Source: JBEKZQ01 sp049509675 (GTDB lineage: Bacteria; Planctomycetota; Planctomycetia; Pirellulales; Thermoguttaceae). From it: a DNA stretch of 30,566 nt. The DNA lies in assembly GCA_049509675.1 (NCBI GenBank), contig JBEKZQ010000057.1, positions 1-30,566 on the forward strand, in the 5' to 3' direction. The notes beneath the pieces are model-generated. The model was not told where the DNA came from and did not search any database. It worked only from the letters and a program-made list of their open reading frames with translations. The number at the start of each line of letters is the position of its first letter. Positions within the stretch are counted from its first letter, which is position 1. The translations under genes were made by a program, and so were the position numbers. Positions 17,501 through 26,514 of this stretch are shown one piece after another.

Positions 17501-20500
17501 GCGTCAACGGAGTCACCGGCACCGTCACCGTCGTGCCGGCGCCCAACAACGGCCCGGGCATCGACGTGCTGGCCACGCAGGCCAACCTCGTGGCCACCCT
17601 GCGGAGCCTGCAGTCGGTGGGCAAGAACTGGCCCATCGGCAACAACGACGTGCCCGAGGGCCCGGTCGACGTCCGCTTGGTCACCCCCGAGGAGCTTATG
17701 GCCCGCGTAGGCACGCCCTGGGACATCACCACGGACGCCGATGGCTTTCCCACCGGTATCGATCCGTTAACCGACTATGTGTGGGAAGTGACCTTCCAGG
17801 GCGAGTTGCACGACACGCCCACCATCATGTACATGCCGGCCAATAACGGCAATTTGCAGACCACCACGGTCAAGGTGCCCAGCATCATCCAGATCGTCCT
17901 GGACCCCAAGAATCTGGGGCAGTTCACCTACACCTTGACTGGGACTTCCAATCCCAACCCCGTCAATTACACCTACGACCCCACCAATCCGCCCACGGCC
18001 GGGACGATCGCGGCGGAGTTGAACATTCCCGTGGCCGACGTGACGGTCACCTACACCACCGACGCAACGGCCCCATTCCAGACCATCACCACGGTTACGA
18101 TCACGATCTATCCGGACGACAACATTGCCGGGACGTATGTTCCGCCGCAAGTCGGGCAAGGCCAGCAGCCGCCGAATCCGCACGGCACGATTACCGTCAG
18201 CAAGCTGCAAGACGCCAAGTTGCTGACCGATTCGGCGTCCGACCCCACAATCATGGACTACCAGAACGCCAATTTGGGCATCGCGCAGACCAACTCGGCC
18301 GTGTCCATGACGCCCGACGGCAATTTCGTGATGGCTTGGACCCAGACCAATCAATACACCGACGGCGGCGCCTCCAACCAGACCATCCAGTACCGGCAGT
18401 TCAACGAGAGCACCGACACGGCCGGGCCGCAGGTGGCCGGCCTCGTGGGGCCGGGCGGACGACCCGTGCAACAGAACGGGCAGATCGTCAACGCGCAAGG
18501 CCTGTCGTGCATCGTCGTGACCTTCGACAAGGAGGTGGACTCGGACCTGGATCCCACCTCGCCGTTGTGGAACGGCAGCGTCTACAATCCCAAGAACTGG
18601 GAGCTCATGAAGAGCGGCACGCAGGCGGCCAACGGCATCCGCCAGATCTACTATGGCGTGAATGAGGCGAACTGGTTGTCGCAGTCGCAGTTGGCGCAGT
18701 TTTCGGGTTTGTCGGCGCCCGCCGACAACTGCTACGAGGCGGTGCTCGTGCTGAACGGCAGCGGCCTGGCGACCGGCGCGGCCACCGCGCTTGGCACGGG
18801 CCATTATTCGCTCGTGGTGCTGGCGTCGCTCACCGACAGGGCCGGCGTGCCGCTGAACCGCACCGGCTACCAACCCCAGGGCGCCCTGTTCCAGATCGAT
18901 TTCGACGTCCTCATGCCCAGCGCCAGTTCCGATACCCTGGTGAGCACCACCGATCCGTCCGCCGGCGGTCAGTATACCCGCCCCGCCAACGATCCCGACG
19001 CGCCCAATCCCAACAGTGTCGCTTCCGACGCCAACGGCGATATGGTCGTGGTCTGGACGAGCACCGATCCGACGCATCCGGGCATCTATGCCAAGATGTA
19101 TCAGCGGACATGGACGAACGTCAACGGCGTGCGGCAGTTGTCCAAGCCGACGGTGGTCAAGACTTACAGCAATCCGGCCAACCCGGCGACAGAATGGCTC
19201 AACGACGAGATCCAGGTCACGGCCGATCCGACCGCCCAGTACGCCTCGGTGGCGCGGGATGCGGCGGGCGATTTCATCGTCACCTGGGCCGCTCAGAACG
19301 CCTACGGATCGAGCACCGATTTCGACATCTACGCGCGGCGCTACAACGCGGCCGGCAATCCGATTCTCCCTTCCAACCCGGTCAATGCGGCGGTCAATCA
19401 GGACACGTTCCGCGTCAACACCTACACGGCCGGCGCGCAGCGCTATCCGACCGTCGCCATGGATAACCAGGGCGACTTCGTCATTACCTGGCAGAGCTAC
19501 GGCGAGGACGGCAGCGGCTACGGCATCTACGCCCAGCGCTATGATCCGCGCGGCTTGCCCGTGGGCGGCACCGACGACGCCCAACTGATCACGTTCGTCG
19601 GCCACCCGATGGTCGATTTCAAACTGCAGTGGAACGGCAACAGCAGCGGCCTGATCTCGTACCGCGGCAACGCGGCGGCCATCGTCAGCGCGGTCGAGGC
19701 GGCCATGGCGCAACTGGGCGGCCCCAATGTCCAGGTCCAGGTCAAAGCCGTCAGCGGTACGCAGATCCTGATCCAGTTCGTGGGGCTCAGCGCCGGCCAG
19801 GACCAACCGCAGATCTACGCCCAGATCGTCAACCTGATCTCCGGCGACCCCGGCGCCACCATCTCCGTGTCAACCACGATCCACGGCAACATGGGCGAGT
19901 TCCAAGTGAACGACACCACTGCCAACAACCAGGTCTATCCCGACGTGGCCATGGGCGAGCAGGGCGACTTCGTCATCACCTGGACCAGCTTCGGCCAGGA
20001 CGGCGACGCGCCGTACCAGAGCAACGTCTATGCCAAGAAGTTCATCAGCAACCAGACCCTCGTGCAACAGTCGACCCAGAACCAGTTGGCCGGCTTCTCC
20101 GGCGTCAGCCAGTCGAATCCCGTCCTGAAGGCCGTACGGCAGGTGGTCACCGAGGACGCCCCCAAGAACCACGTCGTCACCGCGCCCTCGGCCTATGACG
20201 GCGTGGTGGAGCTGGAAGCCAATTCCTTGCTGGGCGTCGACATCGGCTCCGGCGTGCTCTTGACCGGCGGTTGGGACATCCTGACCGCCGCACACGTGGT
20301 ATGCGAAGACCTGACCACCATCCCGGTCGGCAGCGTGGTGGTCGATTTCGACCTGCCCACCGGCCGCTTCTCGCTGACCGCCACGCAGATCATCGTCAAT
20401 CCGGCTTACGTGCCGGACAACGGCACCGGCTTGCCGGAGAACGATCTGGCGATTGTGGTCCTGCCGCAAATCGCTCCCCCCGCGGCGCAGCGCTACAACA

Positions 20501-23500
20501 TCTACCTCGGCGCCAACGAGTTGGCCCAAAGCCAGCAGACGCCCTTCATCATGGCCGGCTATGGGCTGACCGGCCAGGGCGCCACCGGCGAAGTCCCCAA
20601 CTCGTTCGGCGTCAAGCATTCGGCCGAGAACGAGTGGCAGGTCCTGGGCACGCGGTTCAACGGCATGCCGATGGCCAGCTTTGGCATTCCGGCGGCCGGC
20701 AATTTCGCGTCCGTGCCCGGTTCGTTGCTGTCGTATGACTTCGACAACGGCAATCCCGCCAATGATGCCTTCCAGCAACTGTTTGGCATCGTCAGTCCGA
20801 ACCTGGGAGCGGTCGAAGGGGCGCAGGCGCACGGCGATTCGGGCGGACCGGAGTTCATCAACGGGCAGATCGCCGGGATCACCGACTTCGTGCTCGATCC
20901 GCTGGTCTCCGACATCAACGGCGGCGCCAACCCGGGCTCGGTCGAGTACGGCGACGTGTTCTTCGATTCGCGGGTTTCGTTCTACGCCCCCTGGATCAAC
21001 TCCGTGCTGGCGGCGCCTACCAACAGTACGCCCGAGTTCCGCGTCAACGTCACCATTGCCAATAATCAGAAATGGTCCACGGTGGCCATGGACGCGCAGG
21101 GCGACTTCGTCATCACCTGGACCAGTTATGGCCAGGACGGCACCGGCAACGGCTACGGTCCCGGCGCGGGCGGCGTCAACGGCGTATACGCCCGGCGATA
21201 CAATTCCAGCGCCACGGCCACCAGCGGCGAATTCCTCGTCAACACGACCACCGCCGACAACCATCAGTTGTCGCGCGTGGCCATGGACGCCGCCGGCGAC
21301 TTCACGATCGCCTGGGAGGGCTACCAGGACCGCCCGCTGGTAGTGCCCGGCAGCACGTCGCCTTCCCCGCCCGATTCGCCCAACAGCTACGGCATCTTCG
21401 CCCAGCGGTACGTCCGCACGTCGCTGATCGGGCAGACCTCGGGCGGGCAGGCCCTGTATGGCCCCGACGGCGAGTTGGGCAGCGAATTCGAGGCCAACAG
21501 CACCACCCCGGGCGATCAGCGTTCCCCGGCGGTCGGCATGGACGATGCCGGCGATTTCATGATCGTGTGGGCCGGCAACGGCGTGGACGGCACCACCGGC
21601 GTGAGCGATACCCAGGGCATTTGGTGCCGCATCTACGATCAATCGGCCGACAAGGCCGGTCCCGTGGTCGGACAGGTCTGGGACCACAGTGTTCCGCCTT
21701 CCGCCCCGATCAACAACCAGATCCTCAATGGAAACACGATCACCGACCTGGACCCCTCTACCAATAAGCCGGTTCCGACTCAGTTGATCGTCACCTTTGG
21801 CGAGAACCTGAACACGCTCGGCGGAGCGAGCGGACCGAACAGCGTCCTGAACCCCACGAATTGGAGCCTGTCGCTGAACGGCACGGCGCTCGGCGGGGCC
21901 GTGACGCCGTTGGCGTGGTTCAACCGGGACCCGAAATACAACACGTTCGAGGTCGTCCTACAGCTTAACGGTGGTCCGGGCCCCAGCGTACAGCCGCTGT
22001 CTGCCGGGACCTATGTGCTCACCGCCTTCGATTCGATCCAGGACATTTTCGGCAATGCGCTGGACGGCAATCTGGACGGCGCGCCGGGCGGCAACTTCCA
22101 GATCACCTTCAATGTTTCTACGACCCCCGGCGGTGCCAATTCGACGCCCAATCCCCCCACTCCCGGTCCGCCTGGCACGCCATTACCAGGCGGTGTGGAT
22201 ACCCCCATCAACACCATTCAGCAAGGCAACCAGAACCAACCGGCCATTGCTACCGACGCCCAGGGCGACTATGTCGTGGCCTGGACCAGCTACGGTCAAG
22301 GTCTCGACACGGCCATCGAGGGCGACATCGTGGTCCAGCGGTTCGACCGTTACGGCAAGGCCCAGGGCGGACAGTTGACGGCCAACGCGGTCACTACCGG
22401 CAACCAGTACGAGCCCGACGTCGCCATGGACAGCTTCGGCGACTTCGTGGTCGTGTGGACCAGCAACGAGAACCAGGCCGCTTTCGGTTACGACGTCAAT
22501 GCCCGCGTCTTCGATTCATTCGGCAACCCACTGACGAACGATATCCTGGTCAACCAGTACAGGCTCAACGATCAGGTCCTGCCGAAGGTGGCGATGGATT
22601 CCGTGGGCGATTTCGTGGTCACCTGGACCAGCTACGGCCAGGACGGCAGCAGCACGGGCGTCTTCGCCCGCCGTTTCAGCCTTGAGGGCCTTGCCGCGAG
22701 CCCGGAGTTCCAGGTGAACACCTTTACGCAGCACCAGCAGCAGAACTCCGACGTGGCCATGGACAGCAACGGCGATTTCGGCATCATCTGGCAGAGTTAC
22801 CAGCAGGACGGCGCCGATTGGGGGATCTTTGCCCAGCGCTACAATTCGGCCGGTACACCGCAGGGCGGCGAGTTCCAGGTCTCCTCGTCGAGCAACGATA
22901 AACAAGTCACCCCCTCGATCGCCATGGACGCCAACGGCGACATTGTGGCGGCCTGGGCCAGCTTCGGCCAGGACGCACCCGGCGGCTACGGCGTCTACGA
23001 CCGCCGCTTCAACGCGGCCGGCACACCGCAGGGCGGCGAACAACTCGTGAACACGTTTACCCCGGGCTACCAATGGCAGCCCCAGGTGTCCATGTCGGCC
23101 ACCGGCGGCTACGTGGTCACCTGGTCCAGCTACGGGCAGGAGAGTACCGCGACGCCCGGCTACGGCATCTTCGCACGCATCTACGACGCCAACGGCAACG
23201 AGATCAAGACCGGCGCCCAGCCGGGCGAGTTCCAAGTCAATTCAACCATCACCGGCAACCTGGGCGACCAAGTGACTCCCGACGTGGCGGTTGACTCCAA
23301 CGGCAATTTCGCCATTGCCTGGGCCGGACCGGACGCGAGCGGCACGGGGATTTACGCGCGCCGCATGGTGCTCAATGCGGCCCCGTACAACACGCAAAGC
23401 GTTTCGGTCACGCAGAGCCTGCCCACGAATCAGCGCGGCACGCCGGCGCAGACTGTAACCGTTTCCCCCATCGTGGTCACCGGCATCAGCCCGGCTGTCG

Positions 23501-26166
23501 GCGCGGTGCTGGGTGGATCGGTCACGACCTTTAATGTTTCGCTTTCCGGGACGGTCGATCCGACCACCCTTCCAGGGGCCTTCGGTGTCAGCGGCGTGGC
23601 CGCCACCGTGGGAACGCCCACCGAGGTCGGCACGACCAATACCTGGCAAGTCCCGGTCACGCATCTTGTGGCGGGGGCATTGACGTTCACTGCCTCGACC
23701 TCGGGCCACCCCATCCTGGACATGTCCGGCGGCATGGTGGCGTCGGCCTCCGGGAACTACACCATCAATCTCACGCCGCCGACCTGCGTCGGCACAACAC
23801 TTCCCGGCGGCGGAACGCTCCTGGGCGCCTCACCCACCATCGACCTGACCTTCTCCGAGCCGGTGACGGGAGTGACGACCAGCGCCCTGACGCTGGGCGG
23901 TCCCGCCGGGGCCGCGGCCTCCGTGACCAGCGCCACCAACTTGGGCGGCAACAGATATCGCTTCCAACTGGCCGGCCTGGCCAATGGAGGCTTGACCCTC
24001 ACCTTGACTTCCGCCATTGAAGACCTGTACGGCAACGCCTTTGTGCCGCTCACCTGGTCGGCCACGGCCGACGCCCGCGGGCCGGCAATCAGCAGCCAGA
24101 CTCCCACCGCCGCTTCGGTAATCAGCGGCACGAGCACGAACATCGTGGTGACGTTCGCCGTCCCGGTCAGCGGGGTGTCGGCGGCCGCCTTGAAGCTCAG
24201 CGGCCCGGCGGCTGCCACCGCATCGATCGGCACAGTCACTTCCCTGGGCAACAATGCCTACCAGTTCGCGGTCAGCAAGCTGTTGGGCGGCCCCTTGACG
24301 GTCACCCTGGGCGCGCCCATTGCTGACGGCAACGGCGTGGTCCTGGCGCCGGTTGCCTGGAACTACACCGTCCAGACTCCGCCCACCGTGATCGGCACGA
24401 CGCTGCCCGGCGGCGGAATGCTGGCGGGCACGTCGCCCACCATCGACCTGACCTTCTCCGAGCCGGTGACGGGGGTGACGACCAACGCCCTGACGCTCAC
24501 CGGTTCCGCCGCGGCCTCGGCGTCGGTCGCCAATGTCAGCAACTTGGGCGGCAACGCATACCGCTTCCAACTGGCCAACTTGGCCAACGGAGGCTTGACC
24601 CTCACGTTGACCAGCGCGATTCAAGACCTGTATGGCAACCATTTGGTGCCGCTGACCTGGCCGGCCACGGTCGACGCCAGCGGGCCCACCGTCAGCAGCC
24701 ATACTCCCACCGCCGGTTCGGTAATCAGCGGCACGAGCACGAACATCGTGGTGGCGTTCGCCGTCCCGGTCAGCGGGGTGTCGGCGGCGGCCCTGAAGCT
24801 CAGCGGCCCGGCGGCTGCCACCGCATCGATCGGCACAGTCACTTCCCTGGGCAACAATGCGTACCAGTTTGCGGTCAGCAAGCTGCTGGGCGGCCCCTTG
24901 ACGGTCACCTTGGGCGCGCCGATTGCGGACGGCAACGGCGTGGTCCTGTCGCCTGTTTCCTGGAGTTACACCGTCCAGACGCCGCCCACCGTGATCGGCA
25001 CGAGCCTGCCCGGCGGCGGAACTCTGGTGGGCACGTCGCCCACCATCGACCTGACCTTCTCCGAGCCGGTGACGGGGGTGACGCCCAGCGTCCTGACGCT
25101 CTCCGGTCCGGCCGCGGCCGCGGCCTCGGTCACCGGCGTCAGCAGCTTGGGCGGCAACGCGTACCGCTTCCAACTGGCCGGCCTGACCGGCGGAGGCTTG
25201 ACCCTTACGTTGACCAGCGCGATTCAGGATCTCTACGGCAACCACTTCGTGCCGCTGACCTGGTCGGCCACGGTGGTCACAGTCCAGTCCACGGTGGTCA
25301 GCCAGTATCTGTACTATGCCAACTCGAAGTATGACAACGCGGCCAAGGGCGGCACGGTCGACAAGGCCCGGGCCACCAACAAGCACGCGCTGTTGCCCGG
25401 CCAGACGGCCACGTCGGCCAACTACTCCGACTACGGCTACGGCATCAACGGGATCCTGGTCGATATTGCCGGGCTGGAGAAGCCAACCAACTTCGGCCTT
25501 TCCGACCTGACCTTCAAGTACGGCGATACCACCAGCACCAGCGCCTGGACGACCGCGCCGGCGCCGGCAAAGATCTCGGTCAATGCGGGTGGCGGCGACA
25601 GCGGTTCCGATGAAGTCGTTCTGACCTGGGCGAATAACGCCATCCCCACCGGCAACTGGCTGCAAGTCACCGTGGCGGCGGACCAGAACACGGGCCTGGC
25701 CAGTCCTTACACCTTCTACTTCGGCAACCTGATCGGCGACGTCACTGGCGACGGCAAGGTAACCGCTGCGGACGTGACAGCCATTCAGAAGCAAGTGGGC
25801 AAGACGGCCGGCATTGCCAGCGCCTACGATGTGAATCGCGACGGCAAAATCAACGCGGCGGACGTGACCCTGGTGAAGAAGTACGTCGGCGACACGCTGG
25901 CCATGCTCATCGCGCCGTCTGTCGTGCCGCACGCTGCCGTGGCGAGCGCTGCACAGCCGTCCAGCAGCACTGCTGCCGCCACGAACAGTAGCACATCCAG
26001 CGTGGCCGCTGCTTACGATGCTGTTCTCAAGCCGCCTGCCCCGCTCAGCTCGGTTGGCGCCAATTCACCAAGCTACCTATCTTCCGCCCAGCAATCGGTC
26101 TCTTTTGGCCAGCCCGCGCCCAAGAAGTCGCTCCTGGCGACGGACAAGGTGTTGGCGTCCTGGTAG
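14512..26166 (+). CDS. Giant secreted protein: LEPR-XLL-type signal, propeller-like repeats, S1 protease domain, Ig-like array, dockerin (3884 aa)
   Basis: A highly basic N-terminus runs into IDPLEVRVLL (about 42-51), a LEPR-XLL-type export motif. Repeats with the core VAMDxxGDFVxxW and ending IYARRY occur about 21 times in three groups (roughly residues 90-800, 1253-1847 and 2170-2960). Between groups two and three lies a trypsin-like S1 domain (about 1893-2167): His1928 in LTAAHVV, Asp1978 in ENDLAIVV and Ser2110 in HGDSGGP. Ig-like units occur near 1305-1470 and 2380-2540, and an SbsA/Big_5-like array occupies about 2985-3590. A planctomycete C-terminal module follows (about 3593-3741), then a type I dockerin with two calcium loops (DVTGDGKVTAADV, DVNRDGKINAADV; about 3742-3798) and a Ser/Ala/Thr-rich tail. 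AGAGG 7 nt upstream supports the ATG. It is probably exported and surface-bound or released. Long minus-strand ORFs here are shadows. Confidence 0.93.
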   Translation: MSLFRSWQVAATKAEAKSGRKRRAARAQRDRVSRRYRRLLIDPLEVRVLLTVVPMNTTDMLASDPSHYNLLDNVAPTYTSPTQQTTGTTGLGATAAGGHAVATDHNGDFVVVWTTYDAVGLDPATGKPWIDPTTGQTMTDANIYARYLTNEVQRLTLPAAAATSTAANPWRMWLNYNYEVQELSITASSQPADYVEPNTPVNLAPTTFVPTDITGTFTLTYNGVSTAPISFSELQPNGLPVPLSGPTSNAAAIQSALNLVPGLEQVKVQAVDSGHFQILFPALPPVLNVGDAPPWQMISVAQSPPPAWTSGFLPAVEVTETSHAFQVGGTTGIPIIGNNPTATANYIQQYFTMAVAAQTNVEAPVFEGPPDTSDVAIGGESNQGDPYTAPVTLGSAQPMPLVVASPHPVPAGYSGAGDQGDTTGAVHFDITFQGNWGTEDAPPLTLAKLTDQSGAVVLSQVQSAKILKESSPQFRVNAPEPSDPNSPFPTKTNQTNASVAMAADGGFVITWQSQVTDATSFGSQSDIYARRFEPTGYVDDPTQVAFIADNNFDGVPDTPIQCVRPLGSEFRVNTYTANAQVQPDVAMDPNGNFVIVWADQGQDYSFFNGVVAQRFDRDGNRIGNEILVSQYKTNVNFSPYVAMDNRSDFAVTWGLTSDPHYEQGLPFVSSLQIEVLGAQNNVLIAQGQLAANGAGGDSSVVFDNNDNFTVVWDEAGGTSNIGQVGLETVYGEEWELYQHNANTGALITDANGNPLVSGNVLRPEFRVNSADFNIGSNVYWPNGDAADQVAMDADGDMVVAYEGFAPEISQDVIMPGTYFADLVNRPENSDLIPYLTDTTGQPVGLPAGTTSTLFAGPGFYGIYELNQLTAAEGGANIDTAIEDILIHAENAVNPVTGLPIPAASASQLGRIRAILDQVAGLLRGDANGVMFTQYDASPQAPYKSQLDILSSDSVANNTRDGQDEQFFIALDEHTLFVPGQDPGIHNGPVHGGTFPIRVNGVTGTVTVVPAPNNGPGIDVLATQANLVATLRSLQSVGKNWPIGNNDVPEGPVDVRLVTPEELMARVGTPWDITTDADGFPTGIDPLTDYVWEVTFQGELHDTPTIMYMPANNGNLQTTTVKVPSIIQIVLDPKNLGQFTYTLTGTSNPNPVNYTYDPTNPPTAGTIAAELNIPVADVTVTYTTDATAPFQTITTVTITIYPDDNIAGTYVPPQVGQGQQPPNPHGTITVSKLQDAKLLTDSASDPTIMDYQNANLGIAQTNSAVSMTPDGNFVMAWTQTNQYTDGGASNQTIQYRQFNESTDTAGPQVAGLVGPGGRPVQQNGQIVNAQGLSCIVVTFDKEVDSDLDPTSPLWNGSVYNPKNWELMKSGTQAANGIRQIYYGVNEANWLSQSQLAQFSGLSAPADNCYEAVLVLNGSGLATGAATALGTGHYSLVVLASLTDRAGVPLNRTGYQPQGALFQIDFDVLMPSASSDTLVSTTDPSAGGQYTRPANDPDAPNPNSVASDANGDMVVVWTSTDPTHPGIYAKMYQRTWTNVNGVRQLSKPTVVKTYSNPANPATEWLNDEIQVTADPTAQYASVARDAAGDFIVTWAAQNAYGSSTDFDIYARRYNAAGNPILPSNPVNAAVNQDTFRVNTYTAGAQRYPTVAMDNQGDFVITWQSYGEDGSGYGIYAQRYDPRGLPVGGTDDAQLITFVGHPMVDFKLQWNGNSSGLISYRGNAAAIVSAVEAAMAQLGGPNVQVQVKAVSGTQILIQFVGLSAGQDQPQIYAQIVNLISGDPGATISVSTTIHGNMGEFQVNDTTANNQVYPDVAMGEQGDFVITWTSFGQDGDAPYQSNVYAKKFISNQTLVQQSTQNQLAGFSGVSQSNPVLKAVRQVVTEDAPKNHVVTAPSAYDGVVELEANSLLGVDIGSGVLLTGGWDILTAAHVVCEDLTTIPVGSVVVDFDLPTGRFSLTATQIIVNPAYVPDNGTGLPENDLAIVVLPQIAPPAAQRYNIYLGANELAQSQQTPFIMAGYGLTGQGATGEVPNSFGVKHSAENEWQVLGTRFNGMPMASFGIPAAGNFASVPGSLLSYDFDNGNPANDAFQQLFGIVSPNLGAVEGAQAHGDSGGPEFINGQIAGITDFVLDPLVSDINGGANPGSVEYGDVFFDSRVSFYAPWINSVLAAPTNSTPEFRVNVTIANNQKWSTVAMDAQGDFVITWTSYGQDGTGNGYGPGAGGVNGVYARRYNSSATATSGEFLVNTTTADNHQLSRVAMDAAGDFTIAWEGYQDRPLVVPGSTSPSPPDSPNSYGIFAQRYVRTSLIGQTSGGQALYGPDGELGSEFEANSTTPGDQRSPAVGMDDAGDFMIVWAGNGVDGTTGVSDTQGIWCRIYDQSADKAGPVVGQVWDHSVPPSAPINNQILNGNTITDLDPSTNKPVPTQLIVTFGENLNTLGGASGPNSVLNPTNWSLSLNGTALGGAVTPLAWFNRDPKYNTFEVVLQLNGGPGPSVQPLSAGTYVLTAFDSIQDIFGNALDGNLDGAPGGNFQITFNVSTTPGGANSTPNPPTPGPPGTPLPGGVDTPINTIQQGNQNQPAIATDAQGDYVVAWTSYGQGLDTAIEGDIVVQRFDRYGKAQGGQLTANAVTTGNQYEPDVAMDSFGDFVVVWTSNENQAAFGYDVNARVFDSFGNPLTNDILVNQYRLNDQVLPKVAMDSVGDFVVTWTSYGQDGSSTGVFARRFSLEGLAASPEFQVNTFTQHQQQNSDVAMDSNGDFGIIWQSYQQDGADWGIFAQRYNSAGTPQGGEFQVSSSSNDKQVTPSIAMDANGDIVAAWASFGQDAPGGYGVYDRRFNAAGTPQGGEQLVNTFTPGYQWQPQVSMSATGGYVVTWSSYGQESTATPGYGIFARIYDANGNEIKTGAQPGEFQVNSTITGNLGDQVTPDVAVDSNGNFAIAWAGPDASGTGIYARRMVLNAAPYNTQSVSVTQSLPTNQRGTPAQTVTVSPIVVTGISPAVGAVLGGSVTTFNVSLSGTVDPTTLPGAFGVSGVAATVGTPTEVGTTNTWQVPVTHLVAGALTFTASTSGHPILDMSGGMVASASGNYTINLTPPTCVGTTLPGGGTLLGASPTIDLTFSEPVTGVTTSALTLGGPAGAAASVTSATNLGGNRYRFQLAGLANGGLTLTLTSAIEDLYGNAFVPLTWSATADARGPAISSQTPTAASVISGTSTNIVVTFAVPVSGVSAAALKLSGPAAATASIGTVTSLGNNAYQFAVSKLLGGPLTVTLGAPIADGNGVVLAPVAWNYTVQTPPTVIGTTLPGGGMLAGTSPTIDLTFSEPVTGVTTNALTLTGSAAASASVANVSNLGGNAYRFQLANLANGGLTLTLTSAIQDLYGNHLVPLTWPATVDASGPTVSSHTPTAGSVISGTSTNIVVAFAVPVSGVSAAALKLSGPAAATASIGTVTSLGNNAYQFAVSKLLGGPLTVTLGAPIADGNGVVLSPVSWSYTVQTPPTVIGTSLPGGGTLVGTSPTIDLTFSEPVTGVTPSVLTLSGPAAAAASVTGVSSLGGNAYRFQLAGLTGGGLTLTLTSAIQDLYGNHFVPLTWSATVVTVQSTVVSQYLYYANSKYDNAAKGGTVDKARATNKHALLPGQTATSANYSDYGYGINGILVDIAGLEKPTNFGLSDLTFKYGDTTSTSAWTTAPAPAKISVNAGGGDSGSDEVVLTWANNAIPTGNWLQVTVAADQNTGLASPYTFYFGNLIGDVTGDGKVTAADVTAIQKQVGKTAGIASAYDVNRDGKINAADVTLVKKYVGDTLAMLIAPSVVPHAAVASAAQPSSSTAAATNSSTSSVAAAYDAVLKPPAPLSSVGANSPSYLSSAQQSVSFGQPAPKKSLLATDKVLASW
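22204..23379 (+). repeat. Seven consecutive propeller-blade-like coding repeats in giant 2
   Basis: Seven uninterrupted units of about 50-60 residues follow each other, each with an EFQVN-like opening, VAMDxxGDF, VxWxSYGQDG and a closing G(I/V)(F/Y)A(R/Q)R(Y/F) followed by a turn. Seven is the commonest number of blades in a closed beta-propeller, so this segment could be one complete propeller. Other copies of the unit lie at about 14780-16930, 18270-20050 and 21019-21650. Confidence 0.65.
23773..25275 (+). repeat. Alternating A-B-A-B-A Ig-like repeats with exact 603-bp period
   Basis: Type A units (TLPGGGxL...PTIDLTFSEPVTGV...DLYGN) start at 23773, 24376 and 24979, exactly 603 bp apart. 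Type B units (TPTAxSVISGTSTNIVV...ADGNGVVL) lie between them. The two B units are nearly identical in DNA over about 250 bp (for example from 24118 and from 24721), with only scattered, mostly third-position, differences. This points to recent duplication or gene conversion of an A+B block. The units resemble SbsA-type Ig-like (Big_5) domains. Confidence 0.85.
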
Positions 26167-26514
26167 GGGTCGGACCGCAGGGACGGGAAAAGGGGACAGG
26201 CGCCTTTTGCCGGAACCGGGCACCGACCGCAGGTTGGTCGTCGGCGGGCACCATGCTTGCATGGTCGTCGCACAAGAGGTGGCTGTCCCCTTTTCCCTGC
26301 GTGTGCAAGCCGGCGGTGTCGAGGTTTCTTGTTGCCTAAACCGCCAACTCACGCTGTTTGCCCACGCACAATCGTTATTTCCGGCAAGGTTTTTCTTTCT
26401 TACTCAACTGGCGCGACCCGCACATCCGATACTATCGTCACCATCATTGTTCAGACGCTCCGCGCCGGGGCGTCCGGACTATGTTTCCCAAGATTGGTTG
26501 CGGGGGTAAGAGCA
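26167..26514. other. Intergenic region between giant 2 and the BBP7 gene
   Basis: The 348-bp gap holds the composite inverted repeat described separately (26185-26297) and then about 215 bases that carry the leader and presumably the promoter of the BBP7 gene. No clear -35/-10 pair was found. ORF extensions upstream of 26515 read through the repeat and are not considered coding. Confidence 0.5.
26185..26297. repeat. Composite dispersed repeat with perfect 15-bp inverted ends
   Basis: GGGAAAAGGGGACAG (26185-26199) and its exact complement CTGTCCCCTTTTCCC (26283-26297) flank 83 bases. The interior includes GGGCACCGACCGCAGGTTGG (26208-26227), nearly identical to 50-69 at the window start, and a short CCATGC/GCATGG hairpin. 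AAAAGGGGACAGG-type sequences are widespread as REP-like elements associated with RAYT (Y1) transposases in other bacteria; that link is recollection, not evidence from this window, where no transposase is present. Confidence 0.65.

Noticed and set aside
14527..25932. Several long minus-strand ORFs (14527-16527, 17767-19806, 19870-21687, 23830-25932) antisense to giant gene 2
   Set aside because: They show the same Arg/Gly/Val/His-rich shadow composition without motifs or ribosome-binding sites, while the sense frame has clear domains.
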